In this document: positions 7,718 to 18,228 of the stretch, in pieces
Layout of the letters: each line of letters opens with the position of its first letter
How positions within the stretch are numbered: position 1 is the stretch's first letter
Origin: Bacteroidota bacterium
GTDB lineage: Bacteria; Bacteroidota; Ignavibacteria; UBA10030; UBA8401
Direction of reading: 5' to 3'
DNA: 32,276 bases
Assembly: GCA_020052095.1 (NCBI GenBank)
Contig: JAGVPT010000118.1
Coordinates: 1-32,276 of the forward strand
Position numbers and translations under genes: made by a program
The notes under the pieces: generated by a model
What the model saw: only the letters and a program-made list of their open reading frames with translations
Databases searched by the model: none
What the model was told of the DNA's origin: nothing

Positions 7718-10700
7718 ATGCCTTACACACCACACGATACAAACGTTAAGCGTAATTTTACAAAGATCACCATCAGCCTCGCATCATCGGACGCAATATT
7801 ACAGCGTTCGTACGGCGAAGTAACGAAGCCCGAAACGATCAACTACCGATCGTTCCGTCCTGAAAAAGATGGATTGTTCTGCGAGAAAATTTTCGGACCT
7901 GTGCGCGATTGGGAATGCCATTGCGGAAAATACAAACGCATTCGGTATAAAGGAATCATCTGCGATCGCTGCGGCGTCGAAGTAACACAGAAGAGCGTGC
8001 GCCGCGAGCGTATGGGACACATCAGTCTTGCTGTGCCCATCGTTCATATCTGGCACTTCCGCTCGCTGCCGAGCAAAATCGGCTATGTGCTGGGGGTGAG
8101 CAACAAGGACCTCGAGCGCATTATCTATTATGAGAGCTATGTGGTCGTCAATCCCGGGACGACAGGGCTGCAGAAACAAGACTTGATCACCGAAGATCAG
8201 TATTTCGAAATCCTTTCATCACTTCCCGAAAAAAATCAAGACCTGGAAGATGATGATCCCAAGAAGTTCATTGCAAAAATCGGTGGCGAGGCAGTCCGCG
8301 ATTTGTTGAAGCGCGTGGAAATTGAGCCGCTGTCCGCTGAACTTCGGATGCAGGTGAAGGAAGAAACCTCCGCTCAAAAGAAGACGGAAGCGTTGAAACG
8401 GCTCCGCGTAATTGAAGCGTTCCGCGAACGCGAAGGCGGTCCGCCCAACAAGCCGGATTGGATGGTCTTAAATGTTATCCCCGTGATACCGCCGGAACTT
8501 CGTCCTCTTGTTCCCCTCGAGGGCGGACGGTTCGCGACATCGGACTTGAACGATTTGTATCGCCGTGTTATCATCCGCAATAACCGTTTGAAGCGATTGA
8601 TCGACATTAAAGCGCCGGAGGTTATCCTCCGTAACGAAAAGCGGATGTTGCAGGAAGCGGTGGACTCGCTCTTCGACAATTCGCGGCGTGTGAACGCCGT
8701 TCGCAGCGACAACAACCGCGCGCTGAAATCTCTCTCCGATATGCTGAAAGGAAAGCAGGGACGCTTCCGTCAGAATCTTCTCGGCAAGCGCGTTGATTAT
8801 TCCGGGCGCTCCGTTATCGTTGTCGGTCCGGAATTGCAGCTGCACCAGTGCGGTCTTCCCAAAGACATGGCAGTGGAATTGTTCAAACCGTTCATCATCC
8901 GCAAACTCATCGAGCGCGGAATGGCGAAGACGGTGAAAAGCGCAAAGAAAATGGTCGACCGAAAAGGTCAGGAGATCTGGGAAATTCTCGAGCATATCAT
9001 CGATGGGCATCCGGTGCTTCTGAACCGCGCTCCGACGCTGCATCGGCTCGGCATCCAGGCATTCCAGCCAGTGCTTGTTGAAGGAAAAGCACTTCGCATC
9101 CACCCGATGGTCTGCACGGCATTTAACGCAGATTTCGATGGCGACCAGATGGCGGTGCACGTGCCGCTGTCATACGATGCGCAATTGGAAGCCCGTGTTC
9201 TCATGCTGTCAAGTCATAATATTTTGTCGCCCGCCAGCGGTGCGCCGATCGTGACGCCGACACAAGACCAAGTTCTCGGATGCTACTACCTCACCAAGTC
9301 CAGAGCCGGCGATGTTGGAGAAGGGAAAATTTTCTCTTCGCCCGCGGAAGTCATCATCGCGCACAACGAAGATAAAATTTCGCTCCACGCTCGTATCAAG
9401 GTTCGCATCGAGGGAAAACTTGTTGAGACGACAACGGGACGGGTAATCTTCAACGGAATTATCCCCAAGGATATCGGTTTTGTTAACGAACTTCTCAACA
9501 AGAAACGATTGGTGCAAATTATCGCGACGGCGTTTCGCAAGTGCGGCAACCTTCGCACGGCGCGGTTCCTCGATGAATTAAAGACCCTGGGTTTCGCGTA
9601 CGCAACGAAGGGCGGATTATCTGTCAGCGTGGCCGATGTTGCCATTCCCAAAGAAAAAGAGGAGATGATTGGGAAATCGTTGAAGGATGTCGATGCTGTT
9701 GAAAAACAATATCAGAACGGTTTTATCACCAACGGCGAACGCTACAACAAGGTGATCGATATTTGGACGCGAACAACAAGCCGGGTGGCTGAAAAATTGT
9801 TCGATTCGCTGCAGCATTCGCGTGAGGGATTCAATTCGCTCTACATGATGATTGATTCCGGCGCGCGCGGTTCGAAGGAACAGGTGCGTCAGCTTGCGGG
9901 CATGCGCGGATTAATGGCGAAGCCGCAGAAATCTCTCTCCGGCGCAACCGGCGAGTTGATCGAAAATCCGATCATCGCGAACTTCCGCGAAGGACTTTCG
10001 ATTCTCGAATATTTTATTTCGACACACGGTGCGCGCAAGGGTCTTGCCGACACCGCGTTGAAAACCGCCGATGCTGGATATCTGACCCGCCGGCTCGTCG
10101 ACGTTGCCCAGGATGCCATCGTATCTATGGAGGATTGCGGTGCGATCCGGGGCGTGTTGACCAGCGCTTTGAAAGAAGGCGAAGACGTAAAAGAACCGCT
10201 GGCGGAGAGAATTCTCGGCAGGGTGACGGTACATGATGTCGTTGATCCCCTTGCACAGAAAGTTATTATCAAGGCCGGCCATATTATCGATGAGGATATT
10301 GCAACGGCAATCTCGGAAACGTCGATTGAACAAGTCGAGATTCGCTCGGTGCTGACGTGCGAAGCGAAACGCGGAGTCTGTGCAAAATGTTATGGCCGAA
10401 ACCTTACAACGGCGAAACTTGTCGAGGTCGGCGAGACCGTGGGAACAGTGGCCGCGCAATCAATCGGTGAGCCGGGAACGCAATTGACGCTTCGAACCTT
10501 CCACACCGGGGGTACGGCAAGCTTGATCGCGGCTCAGTCGCAGATCGTCTCAAAGTTCGATGGACATATCAAGTATGATGGTCTGAAATCGATTACAGTG
10601 AAAACCGAAGAAGGTTCGAAAATACTTTCTCTCGGCCGAAGCGGGGTTGTGAACGTTCTCGACGATGACAATCGCATTCTGACGAAATACGATATTCCGT

Positions 10701-12019
10701 ATGGTGCAGTCCTTCAGATGAAAAACGGCTCGCCGATCGGAAAAGGCGATCTGATTTATGAGTGGGATCCCTACAATGCGGTCATCATCTCTGAGCATGC
10801 GGGTGTCGTGAAATATCAAGACCTGAAAGAAGACGCGACGTACCGCGAAGAGCCCGATGAGCAGACCGGGCATATTCAAAAGGTCGTCATTGATTCCCGT
10901 GACCGAACAATGAGTCCTTCCATCTTGGTGACGAATAAGAGCGGGTCGAAAATTGCAAACTATATTATTCCGACTCGCGCTCACATGATGGTCGATGATG
11001 GAGAAGAAATCAGCGCGGGCACCGTGTTGGTGAAAATTCCGCGAGACAGCGGAAAGACCCGCGACATCACAGGCGGTTTGCCGAGGGTGACGGAACTGTT
11101 TGAGGCTCGTTCCCCCGCGGATCCGGCAATCGTCGGAGAGATCGACGGCGTGGTTCGCTTCGGCGGACAAAAACGCGGATCGCGCGAAGTGATCGTTGAG
11201 AGCCACGATAAGCAGGACAGCAAAACGTATCTCATTCCGCATGGCAAGCACGTTCTTGTTCAGGAAAACGATGTCATCCGTGCAGGCGAACGGATCTCCG
11301 ACGGCGCGATTGATCCGCACGACATCTTGCGCATCAAGGGAACCGGCGCAGTGCAGGAGTATCTTGTCAATGAGATTCAAGAAGTGTACCGGATGCAGGG
11401 CGTGAAAATCAACGACAAGCACATCGAAGTGATCGTGCGTCAAATGATGCAAAAAGTCCGCATCTCAGATTCAGGCGATACGCGTTTCCTTGAAGGCGAT
11501 TATGTTGACAAAATGAAATTCTCCGAAGAAAATGCCCTGCTGCACGGCACGATCTATATCGAGAGCAAAGGTGATACAAAGTTCAAGAATATGACTGTCG
11601 CGGAAAAGAAGAAAGTGAAAGAGGCGAATACTGAATTAAGGAAGAAAGGGAAGAAGGTCGCTGAATTCAGGGACTCGGAGCCGGCGATGTCCGAACCGAT
11701 TCTTCTCGGTATTACTGCGGCTTCTCTTTCGACGGACAGCTTTATTGCTGCGGCAGCATTCCAGGAGACCACGAAAGTTCTCACCGATGCCGCGATTGAA
11801 GGAAAGGTCGACTATCTGCTTGGTCTGAAAGAAAATGTCATCATGGGCCACCTGATTCCTGCCGGGACGGGTCTGAAAAAATTCAGAGATGTTCTTGTCT
11901 CCTCGAAAGAAGAGTCCAAAGGCGAGGAAAAGATAGCAGTGCCAGTGGAATCGGGGGAGACTGAAGAAGAAGTTGTCGTAGTAAAGAAAACTCGCAAGCG
12001 AACTAAGACGGTCGCGTAA
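7718..12019 (+). CDS. rpoC: DNA-directed RNA polymerase subunit beta'
   Basis: RpoC carries the active-site Mg2+ ligands of RNA polymerase. The 1433 residues are close to the Bacteroidota length. The first zinc site is formed by C67, C69, C82 and C85. The universal NADFDGD motif is at residues 470-476. The second zinc site is formed by C807, C881, C888 and C891. [20 protein letters not shown] lies in the clamp-head region. After the conserved end (about residue 1394) comes a ~39-residue tail, first Glu-rich, then [19 protein letters not shown] (7706-7709) is 8 bases before ATG 7718. The pair rpoB-rpoC is one transcript, and a new promoter lies 64 bases downstream. Confidence 0.98.
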   Translation: MPYTPHDTNVKRNFTKITISLASSDAILQRSYGEVTKPETINYRSFRPEKDGLFCEKIFGPVRDWECHCGKYKRIRYKGIICDRCGVEVTQKSVRRERMGHISLAVPIVHIWHFRSLPSKIGYVLGVSNKDLERIIYYESYVVVNPGTTGLQKQDLITEDQYFEILSSLPEKNQDLEDDDPKKFIAKIGGEAVRDLLKRVEIEPLSAELRMQVKEETSAQKKTEALKRLRVIEAFREREGGPPNKPDWMVLNVIPVIPPELRPLVPLEGGRFATSDLNDLYRRVIIRNNRLKRLIDIKAPEVILRNEKRMLQEAVDSLFDNSRRVNAVRSDNNRALKSLSDMLKGKQGRFRQNLLGKRVDYSGRSVIVVGPELQLHQCGLPKDMAVELFKPFIIRKLIERGMAKTVKSAKKMVDRKGQEIWEILEHIIDGHPVLLNRAPTLHRLGIQAFQPVLVEGKALRIHPMVCTAFNADFDGDQMAVHVPLSYDAQLEARVLMLSSHNILSPASGAPIVTPTQDQVLGCYYLTKSRAGDVGEGKIFSSPAEVIIAHNEDKISLHARIKVRIEGKLVETTTGRVIFNGIIPKDIGFVNELLNKKRLVQIIATAFRKCGNLRTARFLDELKTLGFAYATKGGLSVSVADVAIPKEKEEMIGKSLKDVDAVEKQYQNGFITNGERYNKVIDIWTRTTSRVAEKLFDSLQHSREGFNSLYMMIDSGARGSKEQVRQLAGMRGLMAKPQKSLSGATGELIENPIIANFREGLSILEYFISTHGARKGLADTALKTADAGYLTRRLVDVAQDAIVSMEDCGAIRGVLTSALKEGEDVKEPLAERILGRVTVHDVVDPLAQKVIIKAGHIIDEDIATAISETSIEQVEIRSVLTCEAKRGVCAKCYGRNLTTAKLVEVGETVGTVAAQSIGEPGTQLTLRTFHTGGTASLIAAQSQIVSKFDGHIKYDGLKSITVKTEEGSKILSLGRSGVVNVLDDDNRILTKYDIPYGAVLQMKNGSPIGKGDLIYEWDPYNAVIISEHAGVVKYQDLKEDATYREEPDEQTGHIQKVVIDSRDRTMSPSILVTNKSGSKIANYIIPTRAHMMVDDGEEISAGTVLVKIPRDSGKTRDITGGLPRVTELFEARSPADPAIVGEIDGVVRFGGQKRGSREVIVESHDKQDSKTYLIPHGKHVLVQENDVIRAGERISDGAIDPHDILRIKGTGAVQEYLVNEIQEVYRMQGVKINDKHIEVIVRQMMQKVRISDSGDTRFLEGDYVDKMKFSEENALLHGTIYIESKGDTKFKNMTVAEKKKVKEANTELRKKGKKVAEFRDSEPAMSEPILLGITAASLSTDSFIAAAAFQETTKVLTDAAIEGKVDYLLGLKENVIMGHLIPAGTGLKKFRDVLVSSKEESKGEEKIAVPVESGETEEEVVVVKKTRKRTKTVA

Positions 12020-12082
12020 GGATGCTCGTGCGCACCGGGCGGGAGGAATATTGGGCTCATCTAAATTATCTGCCAAATAATC

Positions 12083-12111
12083 TTGACTTGGAATGAGCTT
12101 TTTGTTATATT
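12083..12111 (+). promoter_or_regulatory. Sigma70-type promoter for the str group (rpsL)
   Basis: TTGACT (12083-12088) and TATATT (12106-12111) are separated by exactly 17 bases. A TG at 12103-12104 makes it an extended -10. Each hexamer has 5 of 6 matches to the E. coli consensus, and it is the best promoter-like sequence I noticed in the window. Transcription would start near 12118, giving a leader of about 45 bases before the rpsL start at 12163. It sits in the 143-base gap after rpoC, where no clear terminator is visible. Functional use is inferred. Confidence 0.75.
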
Positions 12112-12162
12112 ATTAAGCTAAATTTTTTGGGAAGCCAAAGATCTTTAATCTGGAGCCGCGAT

Positions 12163-12534
12163 TTGCCCACGATAAATCAGTTAGTTCGATCAGGCCGTAA
12201 GAGAATACTTTTCAAGAGCAAGGCACCGGCTCTTGATGGAAATCCGCAAAAGCGCGGCGTTTGCACGCGCGTGTATACTACGACACCGAAAAAGCCCAAC
12301 TCGGCATTGCGGAAAGTTGCCCGCGTACGGTTAACCAACGGCATTGAAGTTACGGCATATATTCCGGGCGAAGGACATAATCTGCAGGAACACTCTATAG
12401 TAATGATCCGGGGCGGCAGGGTGAAGGATCTGCCCGGCGTGAGATATCATATTATTCGCGGGACACTCGATACTGCCGGAGTGAATGAACGAAAACAAGG
12501 ACGCTCAAAGTACGGCGCAAAACGCCCAAAGTAA
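12163..12534 (+). CDS. rpsL: 30S ribosomal protein S12
   Basis: S12 sits at the decoding centre and controls accuracy. I place the start at TTG 12163 because the protein then begins [14 protein letters not shown], the family N-terminus, with GGAG (12152-12155) 7 bases upstream. A longer reading from TTG 12127 would add 12 atypical residues and begin about 9 bases after the predicted transcription start. The 123 residues contain TPKKPNS (41-47) and GGRVKDLPG (84-92). Lysines at the known streptomycin sites (K43/K44, K88) are unchanged, and Asp89 is the residue methylthiolated by RimO where that enzyme exists. rpsG follows after 7 bases. Confidence 0.97.
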   Translation: MPTINQLVRSGRKRILFKSKAPALDGNPQKRGVCTRVYTTTPKKPNSALRKVARVRLTNGIEVTAYIPGEGHNLQEHSIVMIRGGRVKDLPGVRYHIIRGTLDTAGVNERKQGRSKYGAKRPK

Positions 12535-12541
12535 TTACCTT

Positions 12542-13009
12542 ATGAGAAAAAAAAGAGCTGAAAAAAGACCTGTATTGACCGATCCAAAATTCAATGATCC
12601 ATTGGTGACTCGGTTCATTAATAACATCATGAAGCAGGGTAAAAAGAATGTTGCCCAATCGATTTTTTACGATGCTCTTGAAGTAATAGGTGAGCGAACC
12701 AAGTCCAACGCTATCGATGTCTTCAAAAAAGCTGTAAACAATGTTGCCCCCGTTATCGAAGTAAGAGCTCGACGTGTTGGCGGGGCGACCTACCAAGTGC
12801 CTACAGAAGTTCGTCCCGAACGGCGAACCGCTCTTGCAATCCGCTGGCTTATCAACTACTCGAAAGAACGTTCGGATAAAGCAATGTCGTTAAAGCTTGC
12901 TTCAGAGTTTATGGCGGCCGCGAACGGCGAAGGAAATGCCGTTAAGAAAAAGGAAGATACGCACCGCATGGCTGAAGCGAATAAAGCTTTCGCGCATTTC
13001 AAGTGGTAA
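12542..13009 (+). CDS. rpsG: 30S ribosomal protein S7
   Basis: S7 binds the 3' domain of 16S rRNA and starts head assembly of the small subunit. In E. coli it represses the str operon. The start ATG 12542 gives MRKKRAEKRPVL, the usual N-terminus, and 155 residues (family about 156). An in-frame ATG at 12485 would overlap rpsL by 50 bases and add 19 low-complexity residues, so I rejected it. Conserved parts include FINNIMKQGKKNVAQ (25-39) and RVGGATYQVPTEVRPERR in the middle. No Shine-Dalgarno motif is visible, and translation is probably coupled to rpsL, 7 bases upstream. Confidence 0.96.
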   Translation: MRKKRAEKRPVLTDPKFNDPLVTRFINNIMKQGKKNVAQSIFYDALEVIGERTKSNAIDVFKKAVNNVAPVIEVRARRVGGATYQVPTEVRPERRTALAIRWLINYSKERSDKAMSLKLASEFMAAANGEGNAVKKKEDTHRMAEANKAFAHFKW

Positions 13010-13089
13010 GAATATAATAATTTGTTTCAGTTTTTGAAGTCTAACCCTGGCTTTGAATTACTGTCTGCGTTTCATGGTGTTGGAGAATT

Positions 13090-15192
13090 ATGCCTAGAAA
13101 ATATTCGCTCGAGCGAACTCGGAACATAGGGATTATGGCGCACATCGATGCGGGCAAAACCACAACGACGGAGCGCATCCTGTACTATACGGGAGTTCTA
13201 CATCGCATGGGTGAAGTGCATGATGGCGCAGCGACGATGGATTGGATGGAGCAGGAAAAAGAGCGAGGCATCACTATTACTTCGGCCGCAACCACCTGTT
13301 TCTGGAGAGATCATCAGGTCAATATTATAGACACACCGGGCCATGTCGATTTCACCATAGAAGTTGAACGCTCTTTGCGCGTGCTGGACGGAGCAATTGC
13401 ACTGTTTTGTTCCGTAGGAGGTGTTGAGCCGCAGTCTGAAACGGTGTGGCGGCAGGCCGACAAGTACGGCGTGCCTCGTATTGCGTTTGTGAACAAGATG
13501 GATCGCGTCGGTGCAGATTTTCTCGGCGCCGTGCAAATGATGAAAGACCGCCTCCATGCAAATGCCGTTCCCGTACAATTGCCGGTCGGCGAAGGGGATA
13601 TCTTCAGCGGTATTATCGATTTGATTACGATGAAGGCGCGGATATTCCACGAAGAGTCCAGCGGCGCGACATGGGACGATTTCGAAGTACCACACGACCT
13701 CCAGAAGCTAGCGGCCGAATATAGGATAAAAATGTTGGAAGCTGTCTCCGATGAGGATGATACGCTTCTTGAAAAGTACCTCGAAGGAAAAGAAATTACG
13801 CCGGCAGAAATAACATCGGTATTACGCCGTGCGTGTCTGAAGGCGAGCATTGTGCCGGTGTTGTGCGGTTCGTCGTTCAAGAACAAGGGCGTGCAGATGT
13901 TGCTTGATGCCGTCGTCGATTTTCTTCCCTCACCGATGGATGTCAACAACGGAGAAATTTCAGGCCATCATCCGAATATGCGAGATACCATTGTTCGAAA
14001 GGTGAACGATAACGAAAATTTTACGGCGCTGGCATTCAAGATCATGACCGATCCATTTGTTGGACGGCTGACCTACTTCCGCATTTATACAGGAAGCATC
14101 AAGGCGGGCTCGTATCTTTACAACTCGGTGAGCGAAAAGAAAGAACGCCTCGGTCGCGTGCTTCGAATGCACGCCAATCATCGCGAAGATGTGGACGAAG
14201 GATTTTCCGGTGATATTCTCGCGGCGATTGGATTCAAGGGCACGCGCACCGGTGACACGCTGTGCGATGAAGATGATCCGATTATCCTGGAGAAGATGAT
14301 TTTTCCGGAGCCGGTCATCCACCAGGCGATCGAACCGAAGACGAAGGCCGATCAGGAGAAAATGGGGGAGGCGATGCAGAAGCTTTCGGAGGAAGACCCC
14401 ACATTCCGCATTTCGACGAACGAGGAAACGGGCCAAACGATCATCGGAGGAATGGGCGAGCTTCATCTCGAGATCATTGTCGACCGTATGAAGCGCGAAT
14501 TCAAAGTAGAAGCAAACGTCGGCCGTCCGCAAGTGGCTTATAAAGAGACAATCCGCAAGAAAGTGCAGGCGGAAGGGAAATTTATCCGCCAATCCGGCGG
14601 TAAAGGGCAGTTCGGCCACGTGTGGATCGAAATCGAGCCAAACGAAAAAGGCAAAGGCTACGAATTCGAGGATGCGATTGTCGGCGGTGCTATTCCCCGC
14701 GAATTTATTAAGCCGGTCTCCGTGGGAATTATCGAGGCGATGAAGAACGGTATTCTCGATGGGTATCCGGTTGAAGATGTGAAAGTGAAATTGTTCGATG
14801 GTTCATTTCATGACGTTGACTCGTCTGAGATGGCATTCAAGATTGCCGGCTCGATAGCGTTCCAGGCGGCGGCAAAGAAAGCAAGCCCTGCGATCCTCGA
14901 ACCGATCATGGCGGTTGAAGTCGTAACGCCGGAGGAATATCTCGGCGAGGTTATGGGCGATTTGAATTCGCGGCGAGGAAAAATAGAAGGTATTACGCCC
15001 CGCAAAGACGCGCAAGTCGTCAAAGCGATGGTGCCGCTGTCGGAGATGTTCGGCTACGCGACGCAAATGCGCTCAATGACGCAGGGGCGCGCACTCTATA
15101 CAATGCAATTCTCGCACTACGATGAAACGCCGAAGTCGATTTCTGAACAGATTATCGAAAAGGTTAAAGGCAAAGAAGCCGTTAATGCGTAA
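13090..15192 (+). CDS. fusA: Elongation factor G
   Basis: EF-G is the GTPase that drives translocation of tRNAs and mRNA, and with RRF it recycles ribosomes. The 700 residues match the standard length. GTPase motifs are AHIDAGKTT (17-25), DTPGHVDF (81-88) and NKMD (135-138), with switch [10 protein letters not shown] (58-66). Domain II, III, IV and V segments follow, including GMGELHLEI and GGKGQFGHV. The tip of domain IV lies in the region starting [19 protein letters not shown] (13082-13085) is 4 bases before ATG 13090. It lies 80 bases after rpsG and 54 before tuf, the classic str order. Confidence 0.98.
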   Translation: MPRKYSLERTRNIGIMAHIDAGKTTTTERILYYTGVLHRMGEVHDGAATMDWMEQEKERGITITSAATTCFWRDHQVNIIDTPGHVDFTIEVERSLRVLDGAIALFCSVGGVEPQSETVWRQADKYGVPRIAFVNKMDRVGADFLGAVQMMKDRLHANAVPVQLPVGEGDIFSGIIDLITMKARIFHEESSGATWDDFEVPHDLQKLAAEYRIKMLEAVSDEDDTLLEKYLEGKEITPAEITSVLRRACLKASIVPVLCGSSFKNKGVQMLLDAVVDFLPSPMDVNNGEISGHHPNMRDTIVRKVNDNENFTALAFKIMTDPFVGRLTYFRIYTGSIKAGSYLYNSVSEKKERLGRVLRMHANHREDVDEGFSGDILAAIGFKGTRTGDTLCDEDDPIILEKMIFPEPVIHQAIEPKTKADQEKMGEAMQKLSEEDPTFRISTNEETGQTIIGGMGELHLEIIVDRMKREFKVEANVGRPQVAYKETIRKKVQAEGKFIRQSGGKGQFGHVWIEIEPNEKGKGYEFEDAIVGGAIPREFIKPVSVGIIEAMKNGILDGYPVEDVKVKLFDGSFHDVDSSEMAFKIAGSIAFQAAAKKASPAILEPIMAVEVVTPEEYLGEVMGDLNSRRGKIEGITPRKDAQVVKAMVPLSEMFGYATQMRSMTQGRALYTMQFSHYDETPKSISEQIIEKVKGKEAVNA

Positions 15193-15246
15193 TTAGTGAT
15201 TGTGACTAACATCTACTTGTTCCCAATTAAGTAAGGAGACATCCTC

Positions 15247-16458
15247 ATGGCAAAAGAAAAATTTGACCGCAGCAAGCCGCACGTAAACGTCGGAACAATT
15301 GGCCACGTTGACCACGGCAAGACAACATTGACCGCCGCCATCACGATGGTTCTGGCGAAGAAGGGATTGTCCGCTGTCCGCACATTCGACAGCATCGACA
15401 ATGCGCCGGAAGAGAAGGCACGCGGAATTACCATTGCAACCGCGCACGTGGAGTACTCGACCGATAAGCGTCACTACGCGCACGTTGACTGTCCGGGCCA
15501 TGCCGACTATGTGAAGAACATGATCACCGGCGCAGCACAAATGGACGGGGCGATTGTCGTTGTTGCCGGAACGGATGGCCCTATGCCGCAGACACGTGAG
15601 CACATTCTTCTTGCACGTCAAGTGGGTGTTCCCCGCATCGTTGTGTTTCTGAATAAGGTTGATGCGGTCGACGATCCTGAACTGCTCGATCTGGTTGAGA
15701 TGGAAATGCGAGATCTGTTGAAGTTCTATGAGTTCCCCGGCGACGAAATTCCGATCATCCGCGGTTCCGCGTTGAAAGCGATGGAAGCCGCTGTGAAGCC
15801 GGATACAAAGCTGGACGATCCTGCATTCAAGTGTATTATGGATCTAATGAACGCAATCGATACGTACATTCCGGTCCCGCAGCGTGATTCTGACAAGCCG
15901 TTCCTGATGCCTATTGAGGACGTCTTTTCGATCACCGGTCGCGGCACAGTCGGTACGGGTCGTGTCGATCGTGGTCGTGCAAAGGTTGGAGACGAAGTGG
16001 AAGTTATCGGTCTCGGCCAGCATAAGAAAACAGTTATCACCGGCGCAGAAATGTTCCGGAAGGAACTTGATGAAGTCGTTGCCGGCGACAATGCCGGACT
16101 TTTGCTCCGCGGAATTGAAAAGGACGATCTCGAGCGTGGGATGGTTGTCGCAAAACCGGGCTCCATCACGCCACACAAGAAGTTCACCGCTCAGGTATAC
16201 GTATTGAAGAAAGAGGAAGGCGGACGACACACTCCATTCTTGAACGGCTATCGCCCGCAGTTCTACTTCCGCACAACGGACGTGACCGGCGTCGTCACGC
16301 TTCCGCAGGGCGTTGAAATGGTTATGCCGGGCGACAACGTCGACAGCATGCAGATCGAACTTATCTCGACCATCGCGATGGAAGAGAAGCTCCGCTTCGC
16401 TATTCGCGAGGGCGGACGCACGGTGGGTTCCGGCGTTGTCACGAAGATCATCGAATAA
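15247..16458 (+). CDS. tuf: Elongation factor Tu
   Basis: EF-Tu carries aminoacyl-tRNA to the ribosomal A site as a GTP complex. The 403 residues include GHVDHGKT (19-26), switch [13 protein letters not shown] (59-70), DCPGH (81-85), NKVD (136-139) and GSALKA. Switch I has Ala64 where E. coli has Asn, a substitution I recall from several other phyla. Domains II and III are complete and end [16 protein letters not shown] (15233-15238) lies 8 bases before ATG 15247. It is the only tuf copy in the window. No second copy stands before tRNA-Trp/secE, where many bacteria keep one. A strong hairpin follows the stop codon. Confidence 0.98.
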   Translation: MAKEKFDRSKPHVNVGTIGHVDHGKTTLTAAITMVLAKKGLSAVRTFDSIDNAPEEKARGITIATAHVEYSTDKRHYAHVDCPGHADYVKNMITGAAQMDGAIVVVAGTDGPMPQTREHILLARQVGVPRIVVFLNKVDAVDDPELLDLVEMEMRDLLKFYEFPGDEIPIIRGSALKAMEAAVKPDTKLDDPAFKCIMDLMNAIDTYIPVPQRDSDKPFLMPIEDVFSITGRGTVGTGRVDRGRAKVGDEVEVIGLGQHKKTVITGAEMFRKELDEVVAGDNAGLLLRGIEKDDLERGMVVAKPGSITPHKKFTAQVYVLKKEEGGRHTPFLNGYRPQFYFRTTDVTGVVTLPQGVEMVMPGDNVDSMQIELISTIAMEEKLRFAIREGGRTVGSGVVTKIIE

Positions 16459-16474
16459 GCATCATTTACTTAGT

Positions 16475-16505
16475 GAGAGCGTCCCGCTGGTGCGGGACGC
16501 TTCTC
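16475..16505 (+). promoter_or_regulatory. Strong hairpin between tuf and rpsJ
   Basis: GCGTCCCGC (16479-16487) and GCGGGACGC (16492-16500) pair perfectly around a TGGT loop. GAGA (16475-16478) and TCTC (16502-16505) extend the stem to 13 bp with one bulged T. The following bases GTATGGAG are not a T-run, so a simple intrinsic terminator is unlikely. The hairpin ends 4 bases before the rpsJ ribosome binding site GGAG (16510-16513). It could slow or cut the tuf-rpsJ transcript, protect the upstream tuf mRNA from 3' decay, or tune rpsJ translation. It also looks like a dispersed palindromic repeat. Confidence 0.65.
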
Positions 16506-16519
16506 GTATGGAGTCTCAA

Positions 16520-16828
16520 GTGGCAGGTCAAAAAATTCGCATCAAGCTAAAATCGTACGATCATACTCTGATTGATAAATCCGCCGAGAAGATTATCAAG
16601 ACGGTGAAATCAACCGGAGCGGTCGTGTCGGGTCCAATTCCACTGCCGACGAAGCGCACACTCTATACAGTGCTGCGCTCGCCGCACGTTGATAAGAAAT
16701 CGCGCGAGCAGTTTGAAACCCGCGCGCACAAGCGCCTTATTGACATTCTTACATCCGGCACAAAAACCGTCGATGCGTTGATGAAGCTCGATCTTCCAGC
16801 GGGCGTTGATGTTGAAATAAAAGTGTAG
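16520..16828 (+). CDS. rpsJ: 30S ribosomal protein S10
   Basis: S10 is part of the head of the small subunit and also binds NusG/NusB in antitermination and coupling. I place the start at GTG 16520, because GGAG (16510-16513) lies 6 bases upstream and the protein then begins [15 protein letters not shown], as in the family, with 102 residues. ATG 16508 would add four residues but has no ribosome binding site. The segment [20 protein letters not shown] is the conserved loop that reaches into the ribosome, followed by [15 protein letters not shown]. It opens the S10 group 61 bases after tuf. Confidence 0.96.
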   Translation: MAGQKIRIKLKSYDHTLIDKSAEKIIKTVKSTGAVVSGPIPLPTKRTLYTVLRSPHVDKKSREQFETRAHKRLIDILTSGTKTVDALMKLDLPAGVDVEIKV

Positions 16829-16889
16829 CGCTCATCCGCGAGCGTCTCTCTCGAACAAGTAGTCAGCAGGCAAGAAAATCCCGGCTGAC
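16829..16889 (+). promoter_or_regulatory. Two hairpins in the rpsJ-rplC spacer
   Basis: CGCTC (16829-16833) pairs with GAGCG (16840-16844) directly after the rpsJ stop codon. A second stem pairs 16862-16870 with 16881-16889 (GTCAGC/GCTGAC plus GG/CC, one A-G mismatch) around a 10-base A-rich loop. The second is followed by CGGTTTCTTAAAAG, which is too weak a T-run for a confident terminator. They lie in a 100-base gap, long for this cluster. They could be processing or r-protein binding sites, but no known element was recognised. Confidence 0.45.
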
Positions 16890-16928
16890 CGGTTTCTTAA
16901 AAGTGCAGATACCGAAGGAGTTTATAAA

Positions 16929-17549
16929 GTGAGCGGCATATTAGGAAAAAAAGTTGGCATGACAAGCATCTTCGATGAGAACGGAGTTTCGATTCCGTGT
17001 ACTGTCATCGAAGCCGGTCCTTGTTTTGTTACGCAGATTCGAACGAAGGAAAAAGACGGCTACGAAGCAGTGCAGTTGGGCTTCGACGAAAAGCCTGACC
17101 GGCTCGTCAATAAACCCGCCAAGGGACATTTCGCCAAAGCAAACGTCAAGGCGTTGCGCCTGTTGCGGGAGTTCCGCGATTTTAAGGCGGCGGGCATCAC
17201 AATCGGCAAAGAAGTGAAGGTCGACCTTTTTGCGAAAGGGGACAAAGTCTCCGTTACCGCGAAGTCGAAGGGAAAAGGATTTCAGGGCGTTGTCCGTCGG
17301 CACCACTTCTCGGGTGTTGGAATGACGACCCACGGGCAATCGGATCGCGTTCGTGCGCCGGGTTCCATCGGCTCCTCGTCCTATCCTTCGCGCGTGTTTA
17401 AGGGCATGCGCATGGCTGGACGAATGGGATTCAGGAATGTCACGGTAAAGAACTTGACGGTAGTGCAAGTAATCCTGGAATCGAATCTGATCCTCGTGAA
17501 AGGTTCGGTCCCGGGTGCAATCAATACGTACGTTGAGATAACGAAGTAA
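16929..17549 (+). CDS. rplC: 50S ribosomal protein L3
   Basis: L3 is a primary 23S rRNA binder whose long loop reaches toward the peptidyl transferase centre. The start GTG 16929 has AAGGAG (16915-16920) 8 bases upstream and gives [15 protein letters not shown], the usual N-terminus. The 206 residues match the family. The loop region reads [16 protein letters not shown] then [20 protein letters not shown], a version typical of Bacteroidota-related bacteria rather than proteobacteria. It is 100 bases after rpsJ and 36 before rplD, in the standard S10 order. Confidence 0.97.
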   Translation: MSGILGKKVGMTSIFDENGVSIPCTVIEAGPCFVTQIRTKEKDGYEAVQLGFDEKPDRLVNKPAKGHFAKANVKALRLLREFRDFKAAGITIGKEVKVDLFAKGDKVSVTAKSKGKGFQGVVRRHHFSGVGMTTHGQSDRVRAPGSIGSSSYPSRVFKGMRMAGRMGFRNVTVKNLTVVQVILESNLILVKGSVPGAINTYVEITK

Positions 17550-17585
17550 CCTTCAAACGACGTTGCAGAAGAAAGTGCGAGAACA

Positions 17586-18215
17586 ATGGAACTCAATGTG
17601 TTAAAGAAAGATGGTTCAAAATCGGGCGAGACGGTAACGTTGGCCCCGGAAATTTTTGAAGTAACGCCGAACGACCATGCAATTTACATGGCGGTACGTT
17701 CCTATATGGCGAACCAGCGCCAGGGAACGCATCAGACCAAAGAGCGCGGCGATGTTCGCGGCGGCGGCAAGAAGCCGTTTGCGCAAAAGAAAACCGGACG
17801 TGCGCGACAAGGTACAAGCCGATCGCCATTGTTGACGGGCGGCGGAACGGTGTTTGGTCCGCATCCGCATGACTACGTCGTGAAACTGCCGGCAAAGGTA
17901 AAGCGCCTCGCGCGCAAATCGGCGCTGGCCTACAAAGCAAAGGAAGCGAGCATCGTCGTTGTGGAAGACTTCAGCTTCGATGGACCGAAGACGAACGAAA
18001 TGGCCGCCGTGCTCAAGGCATTACAGGTTACGTCGAAGAAGGTGTTGTTCCTCGTTTCAAAAAAAGACGACAACGTGTTGAAGTCCGGACGCAATATACC
18101 AAAGCTAAATGTTCTTGAAGCAGCCAAAGCTTCGACCTACGAAATTGTGGATAGCGCCGTGCTCGTGATGCAGAAAAGCGCGGTTAGTGTCCTTCAGAAA
18201 ACGTTCTCCAATTAA
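17586..18215 (+). CDS. rplD: 50S ribosomal protein L4
   Basis: L4 binds domain I of 23S rRNA and lines the nascent peptide tunnel with L22. In E. coli it also represses the S10 operon. The 209 residues match the family. The tunnel loop is visible as RQGTHQTKERGDVRGGGKKPF (about 45-65), followed by KKTGRARQGTSRSPLLTGGG. The N-terminus MELNVLKKDGSKSGETVTL is standard. The ribosome binding site before ATG 17586 is weak. It lies between rplC and rplW, with only 13 bases to rplW. E. coli-type L4 autoregulation would need a leader before rpsJ, and the only strong hairpin there is at 16475-16505. Confidence 0.97.
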   Translation: MELNVLKKDGSKSGETVTLAPEIFEVTPNDHAIYMAVRSYMANQRQGTHQTKERGDVRGGGKKPFAQKKTGRARQGTSRSPLLTGGGTVFGPHPHDYVVKLPAKVKRLARKSALAYKAKEASIVVVEDFSFDGPKTNEMAAVLKALQVTSKKVLFLVSKKDDNVLKSGRNIPKLNVLEAAKASTYEIVDSAVLVMQKSAVSVLQKTFSN

Positions 18216-18228
18216 AGCGAGTTGACCG

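Noticed and set aside
10550-11452. Long open frames on the - strand inside rpoB and rpoC (up to about 300 codons)
   Set aside because: They are antisense to clearly conserved genes, have His/Arg/Phe-rich compositions typical of reversed coding sequence, and no promoter or ribosome binding site.
12127-12162. Longer S12 start at TTG 12127
   Set aside because: It adds 12 residues not found in the family, and it overlaps the ribosome binding site used by TTG 12163.
12485-12541. Longer S7 start at ATG 12485 inside rpsL
   Set aside because: It would overlap rpsL by 50 bases and add a low-complexity segment. ATG 12542 gives the family N-terminus.
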